Positions 32,356 to 45,930 of a stretch of 64,000 nt of DNA are shown here, piece by piece; positions within the stretch are counted from its first letter, which is position 1; every line of letters begins with the position of its first letter. Origin of the DNA: Gaeumannomyces sp. JS-464 (taxonomy: Eukaryota > Ascomycota > Sordariomycetes > Magnaporthales > Magnaporthaceae); NCBI GenBank assembly GCA_002197995.1, contig NGZR01000004.1, forward strand, positions 2,170,001-2,234,000, written 5' to 3'. The notes under the pieces were generated by a model. It was not told where the DNA came from, did not search any database, and saw only the letters and a list, made by a program, of their open reading frames with translations. The translations under genes were made by a program, and so were the position numbers.

Positions 32356-35300
32356 TTGTTTGTTTCTATATCTTTTTCTTTTCGGAACCTATTCCATTCA
32401 TGGGGAGGAATATCTAGTACCATAATTGGACCGCAGAATAGCATAGTCGTCTGCAATCTCCCTCCCCAGAGTCTCCTCAAGTCGGGGATCGTCTTCTCCT
32501 GCGGCGTTGCGGCGGCCAGCAGTCTGCCCGAACCGCCGGCTATTGGTGGTCCTCGGTTGGAAGGCAGCGGCGGGCATGAGGACAGCACGCGACGCAGCAC
32601 ATGCTGGCCTGGAAATGGGCCGTCGGAACAGCGTGTTGTGCATGGTTTAGGAGCTGGAGGCTTTGCTCAGCAACTTCAGTTTGCATATTACGATGGCCGC
32701 AGCTGTCATGTTTCCCTTTGATACCTCGTGTTGTCTGGGCTGGCACCCGGCGCTACTGCACCACAAGGCTCGTACTTGGACGGTTATGGGTATGGAGTCT
32801 CAGGAACAGGTACCAAGGAAAGGAGTTCCAACTGAAATAGAAGCTTCTGCAGGGGTGTCGGAGGATCACGGTGGACGGCAAAGAAGGCACAAAAACGGAT
32901 GAGTGGCCTAGCCAAACAGCTGGTTGACGACGTCACGACTCACCACCCATTCTCCTTTGGGTTTGGCGGCGTGGGCGGCCAGCGGGAAGCGCACAGACGG
33001 GTTCCTTGGTGCGAGGGCACGTGATAGGGACGTCGCGGAAGAAGCAGACTGGAAGAAGACTGGGACGACTGGACGGGGAGTGTGCCTGTGTCCACTGGGC
33101 GGGCGGGGCAAGACGAGCGGACTCTGGCTCGTCTGGCAGGGGCCTCCCAACCATACGTGATTCATGATTGACACAACTCAATTGTGATATGACGACCTGC
33201 CCAACCCACTCTTGACAAACCAACGCCTCATCGCGGCCTTTTTGCTCCTCACTTTGGTCAAGATCTCCGGTCAGCTTTTTTTTCGCTTCTGATGCGGAGG
33301 CGAAAGAGCAGAAGGCGTCCCTCGACTGCGGCACTTTCAAGCCGCCGTCGCACCCTGTTGGGTGATTTAGCGCAGCCCCCGCTATGCTGCGTCTGTCGAG
33401 GAGCACTGCAGCGTGTCCTCCGCGCTTAGCGGTGCGTGCTGGGCTGTGGCTGGCTCTGGCACACCAGCAGTTGGAGTCTCTGAAGCAGACCTAGGCTATA
33501 AGCGCCCCGACCAGCGCCGTCCTGCGCCAAGATTTTGCCGACGTGCCATCCTCCCACCTCTTTGCCCTTCTTCTCCCTTGCCGGGTTTCCCGACTGCTGG
33601 ATCCAGTCTAGCTCGGCCCATCGAGCGAGCGCCTACCGCGTCAAATCGATTGGATCATATGATCCCTCGAGCGCGGTCGGTCGTGAGCGCTCCTGCAGAC
33701 CCTCACGCTTGAAAGCTTGTCGGGCTCTAGACTGACCACTCGATGCAACACCCAAGTCCTGCGTGACTTGCCAACGCCGACAAGCCGCATATGCATATTG
33801 CATCGCCGTCTTGGGAGTAGGACTCGCCGTCCTCATGGGCGGGCGGGGACTAACGGGAATCTGACAGGTCGTACAGATGACTGTCCCTCCCAGGAGCCCC
33901 AACATGCTGTGGTATCGCCCGCTGTTCTGAAAGGTGTCCTCAGCCTGCCCAGTTCTTGCTTATCCCCGTGCGACCGCTCGTAAATTGGCTGATAGCGAGC
34001 AGCCTGCCCACACACCGAAACTAGGGGTGCGAGAGGGTGTGGTGATGTTGCTTCGCTCCGTCCCTTGGCTGACCTCGCCTCTGCCTTGCCTTGGCCAGGT
34101 GTCGAGTTCGGCAGGCCAGAGACCGCTGGAGATTGCTCACGAGCAACTGTTTGTTTCATTTATCAACGGCCTATCGCTATAGCAGAGTCACTCCTAAGCT
34201 AGAACATGGGGCCACATCCAACACATCCATCACATCGAACCCCGCAGAGGGGTGGAGGACGATGGACGGAAATCGGCGGAGCAGAAGCAAAGAAACCTCG
34301 GGCCAGTCCATCCAACGGGACCAGCCATGGCCAGGTGTGGTGTGTGTGGAAACCCCTCCATGCGCGCAATCACTCACTCATCTGTGCGCCCAACTCGTGG
34401 CAGGGGTCGCCAACTGGGGTGGGGTCGGGCGTGACGGCAGAACTGCGATTCGCTGGCTGGATGAGCAGATCGACAACCAACAACCAACAGCATATGCAAG
34501 CGAGCCAATGGCTGCCCCCAGCTGCCTTGGAAATGGGGTCTAAGCGCCCGATCCGTCCAACCGGTAACGAAGAGGCTGCCCAGGCAAATTGCCCGCCAGT
34601 AGCAGGCCAACCTTGCCGTTCAGCCCCCTGCCCTCTCTGGGCCCCCATTCGTAATGCCCACCTCGCCTGCCCGCACGTCCTCGGCCGCCTTGGGGTCTGG
34701 GGCCGCACTGTCCGGCAAAAAAAAAAATGACAGTCACCACAATAACGTTTCGACTAAGGCCGCGGGCCAGTCACTAGCGCGACTTCGCTGTAGGGTTACG
34801 TTCCCGTCGGCCCATCTCCCGCCCAGCCTGACTGGCCCCCCTTCTTCCTTCGCGACGCCACCAAAGACCACACCCGTCGTTGGCATGCTCTGTGAGAGCC
34901 CTCCACCCAACCGGGCACTTCGCCGAGCTAGAAAGCCGTTTCTGGAGAATACGGCCGCATGTCGTGGATCGTGCCAACGCAGGGCACCTATGAAATCTCT
35001 TGCCAACAGCCACAACTGCCGAACTAGAGCCTTGCCTCCTTGCATGAGGGACCGCAATGCAGCGTTGGTGCCAGCCATTTCCTTCCCCTCCCGCAGTTCT
35101 ATCGCCCCGGCAGACGGTAGTTGTTCCTGGGCAGCCGAGTTGGCTGCTTGAGCGTTGGACAAGACTTGCGGGCTATATTATGCAAGGACGCTCCGTTGTT
35201 TTTGCAGATCTCGGGCAGTGTTACGTTTGTTGGTGCACTCCCACCCACCCATTCGAGTATGCTCCTCCTCGCCCTCTCTCTGCCTCGCCCTTCCTCTTCC

Positions 35301-35933
35301 GGGCAAGTCACCTGGCAAATGCCTACTTTGGTAGGCTGTGCGTGGTATGTAGCAGCCAGCTAGGCAGGCTGCAGAACCGGAATCCACCCACATCTCTGTC
35401 TTTCCTGGGTTCCGCCGCATCCCCGACCCCTGTCATCCGCGGTGGCTTCGCGCCCTACTGCCTACATCGTCCAGGCTTCTCCCTGTCCCCCTCGCCATCC
35501 ACTCCCGGACCTAAGCGCCATCAGTGCCGTCCATCTGCACGAAGTCTAGTCTTGGAAGCCTTCGGCCCACATCCGCTCGCAGCTGACTATCCGATATAAC
35601 TTGTGTTGCCGTCCGGCTCTTACCGTTCGTTTTTTTTTTTTGTCTCTATTGCCGGTGCCACGCTCCCGGTGCTGCTACCGGATTGCCACCTCTCTGCCTC
35701 GACTTGCAACAGCAAGGAGAAGCAGGGAAGTAGAGCAGCAACATTGGCAACAGAAGAGCTCCAGGTCCCATGCGAAAGCAGCGGATGGAGTGTGCTCCTC
35801 CACGACCACAGACGACGCGACCAAGCGACAGCGTCCCTCCCTGAACCCGCCCTTGCCCGCTAGCAACCAGAAGCAGCACTAAAAGCAGATACAGCAGCTG
35901 CAGCAGACCAGCAGAGCCCGCATATCGCCCGTC
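32356..35933. other. 3.6-kb intergenic region
   Basis: Many overlapping open frames exist on both strands because of high GC, but none has a recognisable domain, good splice structure or amino-acid composition of a real protein. It probably holds the promoters of the flanking divergent genes. A poly-T run at about 35,630-35,640 and pyrimidine-rich DNA precede the RTA1-like gene. I see no transposon remnant or RNA gene. Confidence 0.5.
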
Positions 35934-37350
35934 ATGTCGTCCCCTCTCACTATGGAACCTTGCGGGCCCGGTTCGTGTCCTGTGCCGGGCGGCTTCTTTG
36001 TCCTGCAGCCGCACCTGCCGGGAAATGCCTTTCTTCTTTCAGCCTTCGCCCTCCTGGTCCCGTTCAACCTCTACCTCGGGGTCCGCCACCGCACACCACT
36101 GTATGCGCTCTTCTTCATCAGCGGCCTGCTGCTCGAGGCGGCCGGGCACCTGGGCAGGATCCTGCTTCGCGACGAAATGGCCAGCCGCTCCTACTTCACA
36201 CTCTACATGATCTGCACCAGCGCGGGCCCAACACTGATCACGGCTGCCATATACGTCGTGCTCCCGCACATCCTGGCCGTCTATGGAGATCGTTACTTTG
36301 TCATCCCCTCGCCTTTGTGGATCGGCATGATCTTCTTCGGGTTCGACGTCTTTACCCTGGCGTTCCAAATTGTTGGCTGTATCTTCTCTGCTGGTGGAAT
36401 ATCCAGCCCAGAGGTGAGTAGGAGCTTCTCCTCTATTTACCTAGCCATGTTCCATTTCCTGTCTCTGAGCAAGAGGAAACTTGGTCACCTCTAACATAAT
36501 CCGCCTTTTAGATGAACCAAGGCATAAATATCCTCCTCGCCGGCATGGGCATCCAAGTTCTGAGCCTCGTATCGTTCTTTGGTGTCTACTATTCCTTCAT
36601 TTTCAGACTCACGAGGCACCAAGAATGGCTGGACGGCACACATGCGCCCATCTACTTGGCCCCCGATTCCGGGTGTTCCTTGTCTGTAAGTCTGCGTGGA
36701 TGCGAGAGTAGAGCGTGTCATCGAGACTTTGTGGTGGAATGCAGGAAACGAGGGAGCTAAACTAACGGTAACTGTTCCTTCTCCTAGGCCTTCAGATCTC
36801 GGCCGCTTTCCTCTTGGCCCGGACGATAACGCGCATCATCCAGCTATCGGCGGGCTTCGACTCGATGGTTTTCCAGTCGGCCACCATCAACCTGGTTCTT
36901 GACTCGGCCGTTGTCTTGTTTGCCTGCCTCCTTGTGACGCTGGCCGCGCCGGCTGTGGCTTTCGGTGGCCATGGCTGGGGCGAGACATCTCCCCACAAGC
37001 AGCATGGCGGCCGCCGCCGTGTTTATGGCGGGCCTTATGGTGGCGTCAACCCGGGCGAGTACGCCCTCGGGTCTCCCGGCTCCAACCCGGGCAGCTACTA
37101 TGTATCGCGCCGCCAGCGCCCCGGAAGGACGCCCAAGCCGTACGAGCACCAGGTTCCCGGCCACCTGCAGTACCCCAACCTGTACAAGCCGCCGCCCAAG
37201 CCGATCCAGGTCGCCCCCTACGATCCCAACGGGTCTCCGGCCAACAGCCCGCCGCTCAACTCTGCCGGGAGCCAGGAGCAGCAGCGGCGGAGCTCCAAGA
37301 GAATGTCGCCAAGGCAGTCGGATATGGTCCGGGATGAGGCTCTGTGGTAA
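35934..37350 (+). CDS. RTA1-like seven-transmembrane protein
   Basis: Fungal RTA1-family membrane proteins have seven helices; members are linked to lipid translocation and resistance to 7-aminocholesterol and other toxic lipids. Exons: 35,934-36,413, 36,512-36,685 and 36,788-37,350, with introns GTGAGT to TTTTAG and GTAAGT to TCCTAG. Visible blocks are NAFLLSAFALLVPFNLYLG (TM1), GLLLEAAGHLGR, ITAAIYVVLPHIL, GFDVFTLAFQIVG, QVLSLVSFFGVYYSFIF and LVLDSAVVLFACLLVTL. The C-terminal tail of about 120 residues is cytosolic-looking, Gly/Pro-rich and then basic. In the second exon, the conserved PRFRVFLV is only in frame if one C is added to the C5 run at 36,660-36,664; with that correction all exon phases agree. 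The start is the first ATG of the open frame. Confidence 0.85.
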
Positions 37351-39223
37351 CCACAACTAAAAAGGAGAACAAAAACGAAAAAGGCTTGGTTGGCTTGCCG
37401 GAAAGAAGCACATCTGTGGCAATGGACCTGCCGACCGACCGGTCTAGTTCTCAGATGACTATCGACTCTTACTTCCCATTTTTATCTATTTTTTTCTACT
37501 TGGTTTTTTCTCTTTCCAGAACGGGAACAGGTTACGAATCGGAATTTGTAGAGGGATACCTGCTTAGCTATGGGCTGGAATGAACGTTGGGACTGGGGTG
37601 GCACTTGGGGATTTCTTATTTGTTCCGGATTCGATTTATGCTCTCCTTGGATACCACTGCTGTTCACTCTTTGTCGATTTTGTCTCTACGGGGAGCGGGC
37701 TGTACCTTCTTCGCTTCGTCTGGCATATTGCTGGTCCCCTTTCCTCATTTGTACCAGCCAAGGGGGGGGCTGGACTGTGGAGGTTTGGGGTTTGGCAGTA
37801 TGTCCCTTTTCAACCATCATACTTTTTTTCCTCCCTCTTTTTTTTTTCTCATTTTACGTCACCTATCTATCTTCCTTTGCTCTCTCCCTCCAGTTTCCTT
37901 GATTTTGGCCGTTTGCGTATGCTGCTCGTGATTTATCGCGAGTTCTCTGCTTTTTCCTTGTCAAGACGAACGCTATGTACATACGTCTTGTTTGTGCTGC
38001 ATCATGGATGCGCCTCATGCACATAGATCCCATATTGTAAAGTTTGTGTATGTGACCCTATGGAGGGTTGTCATGCATACAAACTTCCCTCACTCACCCA
38101 GCTGCCCGACTTTTGTTGGGCAGACTTTTCGCGGACCCAAGGATGCAGGATGCACCAACCGACCATCCTTCGGACCCAAAGGTGGCAACGAAAACACAGC
38201 ATCGCGTTGGATCGTCATCAATAGAAAGCCAATCACAGAGTCCTGCGCGAGGCGGGTGTGGCGCACGGAGACTTTCTTGTCCAGGCCACAAAGTGTCGCC
38301 GTGGCCGGGCAAAGCAGCCAGGCCACCAACCCCGTCGACAGCCCATCTCCCCCAGCTGTGAGTTTCGGTGAAGCACGCGGCTGTCGCACAAGGCCATGGC
38401 GGCGGCCGGGGGGATGGCCACACGGCCTCGCACGATGGCCGGCCGACCATGGCATATGGCTGGAGATGGATTCTGGTGTGGCCGCGCAATGAGAGACGGT
38501 GTGCAGTGCTCGGGGCGGTCAGACGCCGCACTAAGAGCGCCAGCAAATCTCAGGCTACTCAGCTGCAGAGAAGTCGTGGGCAAAAGGGGTTGTTTTTTGC
38601 TTGCTTGCTTCTTCATCCCAAGACAAACAGCGTTGTTGTCAATATGATTTAGATGGCGGGTTTTATTGAGACTGATCTTGTTTTATTTTTCTTTCTTGTT
38701 TTTGTCATTATTATAGGTGCCTTTTCGTTTTCTCAAATCAAGAGTTTCCCTCTTGCCCGCGAGGCGCCGAAGCTTGTGCTATCGGCGCTGTGTGGTGGCC
38801 TGCCCGATTGGCCGTCGCGTGTGATGCAAGGACGCGGGCCTAGCGTTGCTGCGCCGACGAGCTGCGGCTCGGTAATCAACAGACAGGGGTGCTTCCCCGC
38901 AAGCACCGCAGCTGAGCAACGTAACGTCACCCACTTTGGGGACCAAAGATAGCGTTGGCCTGCCCGCCGTTGACGATTCCGTCTTCTCCTCCAGCCGTCG
39001 AGACTGCCTCTCGGAGCAGCAATGGCGTAAATAATAGCATCGCTTTTTTGGCTTCTTGTGTGTAATTCTCTGCGTTGGTCTCGTCAAGCATAGCCTTGCA
39101 CTGCATCGCATTCCATCTGCATCCATTTTGTCTCCTGTTTCTTTCTCCATTGTTTCTTCGCGTGAGACCAAGGCATTCCTTGCCGTCATCTCAGCTCCTC
39201 GGTAATCTCTTGCTCTGGCAACC
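37351..39223. other. 1.9-kb intergenic region
   Basis: T-rich 3' flank of the RTA1-like gene (37,480-37,900), then the putative promoter of the GBD/FH3 gene. No coding frame here looks real. Confidence 0.5.
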
Positions 39224-42009
39224 ATGGGGGGCCCACATAATATCATAAATCCAGATGCTACCGACCGCAGGGAGCGACCCAAGTCGGTTCTCAAGTCCTT
39301 CATCCACCGCCGCAACAACTCGGGCGGCTCGGGTCTGGCCTCTTCCATCGCCACAGAACAGCAGCAGCCCCAGGAAAGACGGGCCTTCAACGACGCCGTC
39401 CCCCAGCCCTTCTCACCGGCGAGTCCAGTCGAGATGGGAATCCCGGGCTTCCAGCGCCCTCTAGGCGAGCTCCATCACAACCAGCAGCAGCAGCAGCAGC
39501 AGCAACAACAGGAACAGCCTCCCCGCTCGCTCCAGAAGAGCTTCGTTAACATCTCGCTCAAGTCCCTCGCCACCAAACAGTCCTCTCCGACCAAGCCCAA
39601 GAAGACCAAGTCGTCCAACAACCTGACCACGCTCCTCAGCCGCCCCAAATCGTCCCGCGATCTCAAGAGCCTGCAGGAGGAGGGTGGCAAGCCCCTCAAG
39701 GACAAGGAGAACCGCACCCCGGAGGGCACCGTCGCCAACGGGTCCACACAGCCCCCTCCGATATACGCCCAGTTCTGCTCCAGTGGCTCTGGGGACCTGC
39801 GCTCAGGCTCCAGCAGCCCCAGCGACGTCTTCATCAACAGTGCCGGGGGCTATGTATCGGCCTCGTCGACCAGCCTGGCCGACTCTATCGACGCCAAGCC
39901 GCCCCTGAAGCAGAGGCCAAAGTCCTTCCAGCCCTATCACAAGCCCAGCAAGACGGATCTGGGCCAGCAGGTGCAGGTCAAGCTGGCGCAAACCGGAGCG
40001 GTCGGCGGCCCCCGGGACCCCCCGCCCGGGGGTGTGCTGCGGTCCCAGAAGTCTCAGACGTGGAATAAGAAGGAGAAGACGACACGCGGCAAGGTCATGA
40101 ACGCCTTCTCCGCCCTTGCCGCCAGGACAACCAGGGGCCCGGTGTCAGGTGCCCAGAGCCCAGAGCCGATAATGGATCCGAAGGATATCGACACCCACCT
40201 CGAGGCCATGCTGGACAGGCGCAACATCCCCGAGAACCAGAGGTACAAGATGCGCAACCTGAACGCCACCATCAAGATGGAGTTTATCCGTCAGGACTGG
40301 GCCGAAACCCAGGCAAAGGCCGAACAAGGGCAGCAACAGCAGCGGCAGAGTTCCGAGAGGGACACGGGGGCCACCCAAAAGACTGTTGCGGGCTCCATGA
40401 AGGAGAAGTCGAGCAAGTCTAAACACGGCCGGGGCATGAGCTTCACGCTATCCAAGGGGAACAAGGTATCGTCGTCGCCGACCAAGAAGAAGACGGAGGG
40501 CACGCTGGGGCGGCACTTCCGGTCCAAGTCGAGCGAGAGCGTCGTTTAGCGACACCAGGCCCTCATCTGGCGGGTCGGCCTCGACAGGCGGTGGTTTCTT
40601 CTCCAAGGCCAAGTCGCAGCCGACCCCGGCTGACTTCGTGTCATACCTGCGCAAGGTACATAAGCCGGAGCAGGTCGAGGTGGGCAAGCTACACAAGCTG
40701 CGGCTGATTCTCCGGAACGAGACGGTTGCGTGGATCGAGGACTTTATTCGCCAGGGGGCATGGCCGAGGTCGTCGGTCTGCTGAACCGCATCATGGAGGT
40801 CGAATGGAGGTGAGCGATATGCCAGCACAGACTGGATGCATCTTGCGGACGCACACGGGCGAATAACTGACACAACGAGAACACTTCAGGGAGGAGCATG
40901 AGGATGCGCTGCTGCATGAGAATCTCCTGTGCCTCAAGGCACTCTGCACGACGGCACTGGCGATGCAGTACCTGCACACAATCCAGGGGACACTGTTCCC
41001 GGCGCTGCTCGGCATGATATTCGACCCGGAGAAGAAGGGGCCGAGCGAGTTCACGACGCGCAATATTGTAACCTCGATACTCTTCGCCTACATCGAGAGC
41101 GCGCCGTGGCAGGAGCGGGTCTCTCGCGCGGCCACGGTGCTGTCGTACCTGCGGGACCAGGAAGGCAAGGAGGAGGAGAGGCCCGTCAGCTTCGTGCTGG
41201 AGATGCGCAAGGAGCGGCCCTACCGGGTCTGGTGCAAGGAAGCAGTCAGCGTGACTAAGGAGGTCTTCTGGATCTTCCTGCACCAGCTCAACGTGGTATC
41301 GCTGCCCACCGACAAGTGCACCAAGGGCGGCCAGCCACTCGATGGCGCGGCGTCATCAACATCAACAACCGCATCGGCATCAGCATCGGCGAAGCCGTCC
41401 ATCGTACCAGACATGCCGCCTCCCGCAGCGACCCAGGACCCGCAGGTGGCCTACATGATGCGCCACTTCCCGCAGGAGAGGCCGCCCGTCCCTGCGGCTC
41501 CCTACGTGGGCGGGGTGGAATGGGACGCGACCAACTATCTAGCGTCGCACCTCGAGCTCATGAACGCCATCCTGGCATGCACGCCGGGCCGTCTGCGCCG
41601 CAACGAGCTGCGCGAGCAGTTCAAGGTGTCGGGCTGGGAGCGGTGCCTGGGCGGCAGCCTCAGGCTGTGCAAGGAGAAGTTCTACGGCGCCGTGCACGAC
41701 GGCCTGCGCACGTGGGTCGCGGCCGCCCACGACGACGGCTGGGACGTCCGAGACGTCCGCTACGGGCCCCCTCCGCCCGAGCAGCCGCGGAGCCCGCCCA
41801 AGGCCAAGGGCCTCACGCCCGACGCCCGCAAGAAGCTCGAGGAGCCAGCCCCCAAGCTGGAAATGCCAAAGCTGGACCTAGGGCTCCCCGGAGCTGCTAG
41901 CGGCGGGGCGCCTCTGCTTTCTCCTACCTCGGCTATAGCCGCTGTTGCTGCTGCGGCTTCGGACCGTCCGCGGGAGGACGGCAAGGCCCGCGATTTCTGG
42001 CTGTCTTGA
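39224..42009 (+). CDS. Rid1-like formin GTPase-binding (GBD/FH3) domain protein
   Basis: The protein has a low-complexity N-terminal half (Ser/Pro/Lys-rich, with a poly-Gln run at about 39,480-39,515). A diaphanous-type GTPase-binding and armadillo-like FH3 region follows: DIDTHLEAMLDRRNIPENQ, DFVSYLRKVHKPEQVEVGK, VGLLNRIMEVEW, LCLKALCTTALAMQYL, TKEVFWIFLHQLNV and PYVGGVEWDATNYLASH. No FH1 or FH2 actin-assembly domain follows, as in the fungal Rid1 group of GTPase-binding proteins. It probably binds a Rho GTPase in polarity control (family inference). The intron is 40,810-40,889 and the second exon 40,890-42,009. Two single-base faults, an extra G at about 40,544 and a missing G in the run at 40,754-40,758, break the frame and cancel each other; uncorrected, the first part would stop at 40,549. 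Confidence 0.82.
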
Positions 42010-45000
42010 ATAGAGGCGGTCTGACGAATCGGCACCGCCAGCCCTGTTTTTTTTCTTCCTTTTTTTTATCGTCCGGGGAACGGCAGGCGGTTTTGATTCC
42101 GAACAGGGGCAATTGGGCGCCACCTCCATTGCCGGGAGAGCATCTAGCGTCCGGCAAATCCCCATGAGAGAGTCAGGCATCTCGTCTAACTTTTCCGACT
42201 TGCCGGGGCTCCAAGTCAGCCAGCAGCTGGGGTGCGAGGGAGGTGGCGAACGCTTCGTCTGCGCGGCGCACAAAACATTCGTCACAGGGGCGCGCCGACA
42301 TGCAGCCAGTATCAGCCGCGGCGGCAGGCACGCTGGCATGAATCGCCTTACTCGGGTTGGCCCCTCAATGGTTTCTGGATTTACTACGGTGAGAGGAAGG
42401 AAATGTTCCATGTCTTCTGTTGCTTTACCAGATTGCATCGCCATACAGTTTGGCCTGAAGGAATTGTTAATCAGGATATGGAGATGAAAGGGGCGAGAGG
42501 GAGAGAGAGAGAGGGCTGAGGAGAAAGGAGTGTTGTGTGGGCGAGGGAACACACTCCCCTGTTCTGGATTTTTACCTTGTTGTTTTTTGTTCCAAGGGTT
42601 TTGGTCACTTGTTCAGGCGTTTTCGTGTCTTTTGCTTTTCTTTCTTTTCTTCTTCTCTTCGTGTGTTCTCTGCTTCAGCTCCTCATTTGTCTTTTTCACC
42701 TTTCCTTGTCCTTTTTTCTTTCTTTTTCCTTATCCTCTTGCCTGATCCAACTTGGGTTCCGAGGATGGATTTCACCATCTCTCACCAGTCAGACATGTAG
42801 CTCATGATCACATGCCTAATGAATCCATGATTTTCATGAAAATCACAATATGCACGGTACGGGACTTCTTTTTTGCTTCGTTTCTTTTTCTTTATTATTT
42901 TTATTTTTATTTATTTATTTTATTTTATTTTCTTCTTTTTTCTTCTTTTTTCTTTTTTTTTCCTTCTTGGTTCTTTACAACTGCCTGCCCCTTCTCCCTG
43001 TCAGATTCTGGTCAGCAGCATCGCTCCACTTCCTTGATTTCGACCCAACGTTGACGCCCAACGGGCTCTTCTGGGCCTTCTGCTCTCGCTCAGACCCTGG
43101 CCTGAAGCCCCCGGTCTGCCGAACACCCCCCCGGTTTTGCGGACCTCGGTGAGATTGTCCTGTCACGAGGGGGCGCCTGGAGGACCTGTCAGTGGTGGTC
43201 GAGTCGACTGCCTGTTGGTGAACCAGCCTTCCCTAGACGTCGTGTGTGCTGTTGCTGCCGCTGCCGCTGCCGCCGGTGAACCGCCGTGCCAATCTCCATG
43301 TCACCATGACGCACGGGTCACCGGTTTCCTGCCCGTGGGGAGCGAGACAATCAGACGTAAGGTGCCGGGAAGAAAAACAATGGAGACCTGGTGTAGGACA
43401 AGAGCTGGGGCAGAAAGATGATACCTGGGGGTTGCCATATTGAGACAGGGGATCGGCGAGGGACGATCCGCTAAGCAAACGCCTCTTTAAACGACCTTTT
43501 TTTTTTTTTCTCTCAGTCTGAAATATTTTATTTATTTTATTTTTTTTCTTCTTTCATCTGCTCCCACCCTCGCCTCCTTCTCGTTTTATGCCTCACATGA
43601 CATCCCGCCGAGACGACCGGCGTGGCACCGGGAGTGGTTCCTGGCTTCCCCGGCCTGTTCGCGCGACCCTTGCCCAAGCCCAAACTTTGACGTTTTACTG
43701 GCCCCGGTGCCTAAGTGGATGTCCCAGGGGGCGCAGAAGGGGTCGAAAGCGAGAGAGAGAGAGAGAGAAAAAAAAAAAAGTAGCGCCGAGTAGCAATCAT
43801 GGCCAACCTACGGACCCAGATAGGGTCTTGGGGCGCCAAGGTCCACCACGTCGTTGACGGCAGCGCTCTCTTCGAGGCCAAGGCACGCCAGAGCCACAAG
43901 ACACCTGTTATTTTTTTTTTTTTTTTCAGAAGGCGAGTCTCGGGAGCCGGCCTGTCGATCAGCACACTAACATCCCTTTTCTTCGCCGCTCTGCGTGGCA
44001 ACAGTGTTGCGGCAGCATCGTCCCGCCAGATCCTCTTCGAGCTCACCCTCCCGCCACGCGCCTACCAAGAGCGCGAAGGGAAGAAAAAGTTACGGCATCA
44101 ATGTCGTGTTTTTGACGTAATGACTATGCATGTGGTGAAAAAGGAGAGAGGTCAACTGATGTTGTGGGTGGTTGGAGGGACTGGTAAGTCTCTTTTTTTT
44201 TTTTTTTTTTTCCTCTCTCCTTCGTCTGTCGTTCCCTATCTGCCACATCATCACCACTGCCCCTTGCCTCTCGAGAAACACACTCCCTCGATGTTCCCAC
44301 CGCAGCGGCAGCGTGGCCCCCCGCCGTCGTTGTATCCCAAAGCATTGGCGCATAAGGCAGCCCAGGGGTTCAGCCCTGGTTCCCACGGTGCCAGAACGCC
44401 GGAAGCGAGAGCGCGAGCTCTTAGCGCTTCATCCTCTCGAGCCCTGGACTAGGCATGGCAGGTGGTGGTATGTGGGCCAAGCGGAGTGGGCTGCGGACGA
44501 GCCAGAGGACAGAAAGGGGCCGGCCAGCTGTCAATAATATTGAGTGTACACATGTGATATGTTGACGGCTCCCAGGCGGCCGGAAGGCCCGAAAGGGGCC
44601 CTCTCCCGGGAGCAACCGCGCCAGGTGCCAGGCGCCAGGTGTCGGGTGTCGGGTGTCGGGTGCTGACGCCAGTTTCTAATTTTTATTTTTATTTTTTTTT
44701 TTATTGATTATTTCTTCTTGTTGTTTTCGGCTGCGCTTTTTAGGGCCTGCTTTCATGCTTCCGCAACGAAAAGGAAAAAACAAACAAACAAGCACGGGAC
44801 GGATGGGTACGTACGCTAGGGCCGTCGGTCAAGGGCTCGCGTTTAGCGGTCAGCACGCAGGGGCTGGCTGAGAGGGAGCCTCCGCTGCCGGCGCAGGTCT
44901 GACAGCCTGTCTTCCGCGACTGCCCGCCCGCCTGGCTCCCTTGCTTATCCACCCATCCCTCCCATCCAGCGCCCTTTGGCCCGAGTCGGTAGCGGGCCAG

Positions 45001-45898
45001 TCAGGGCGGCTTGATGCTGTCCTGCGGCCTCTCATCGCGGCGGACGACAGACCCCCGAGCGGGGAAGTCCTGAAAAAGGAAATCCGGCGAGGGGAGGGTT
45101 GGGTATTCCCTGGTATTCCCCCCACGCCACCGAGTTGCTTTTTCTTTCTTTCTTTCTTTCTTGATTGCTCTGCTTTCCACTATCCATTTCGGCCTTTCCG
45201 CTCTGGTGTTGACGGAAAGAAGCAAAGTTGACGGGGGACCTGGTCTAGGTTCCTGCAACAAACGCGCGAGGGTCAGTTGGCCATGTGTCGCGGCCCGCCT
45301 CCAAGTGTCGAGCAGCGCATGCGGTGTGATGGGCGCTACTTTTCCCCGCTTTGTGAAACGGAAAGCTCGAAAGGTGGTGGTGTGTTGCTATTGCTGCTGC
45401 TACTGCGCGTCGTCGACGACGACGCCAGGTTTTCCTGATGCCGTTGGTATCCGGCCGTCCTGCCGGACACGTACGCAGTCGTCGACACTAGCAGGGATTT
45501 CATGACCCGCCCAGATGCCTGCGATCCTCTCATCCCGAGCGGTCGATGGCAGCCTCGAAGGGGCGGGGAGACCAAAGGCGGCCTTTTCCATGCGCGATTT
45601 CCAGCCTCGATGACCTAGGGGTCCCTGTATCCGGACCAGTCGCTGCTCGTCCGGCTCGGTAGGCCATGTATATGGCAGATGCAATATCCCCCATCCTATG
45701 CCACAGACCACGTCTCTGCTCTTCCGGAGGGTGTCGACCCCCCGCGGGGTGTTTACTCCTGCCTGCAGGTGACACAGTTGGCCTCGGGGTTCGTGTCCGG
45801 CTCCGAGCGGCTTGTGCGCCGAGAAGTGGCCTTCATAACCCTGTCTCTGAACGCGGCCAGGGTTCTAGTTGAGGCGGCAGGTCAGGCAACCGCCTCAT

Positions 45899-45930
<32 letters not shown>

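Noticed and set aside
32933..33406. 157-codon open frame on the minus strand
   Set aside because: No domain, odd composition, and overlapped by an equally open frame on the other strand. High GC content makes such frames common.
34206..34730. 174-codon plus-strand open frame
   Set aside because: It overlaps several equally long frames on both strands and has no conserved block; probably chance.
39475..39837. Minus-strand frame with a poly-Cys run
   Set aside because: It is the complement of the poly-Gln and Ser-rich coding region of the GBD/FH3 protein.
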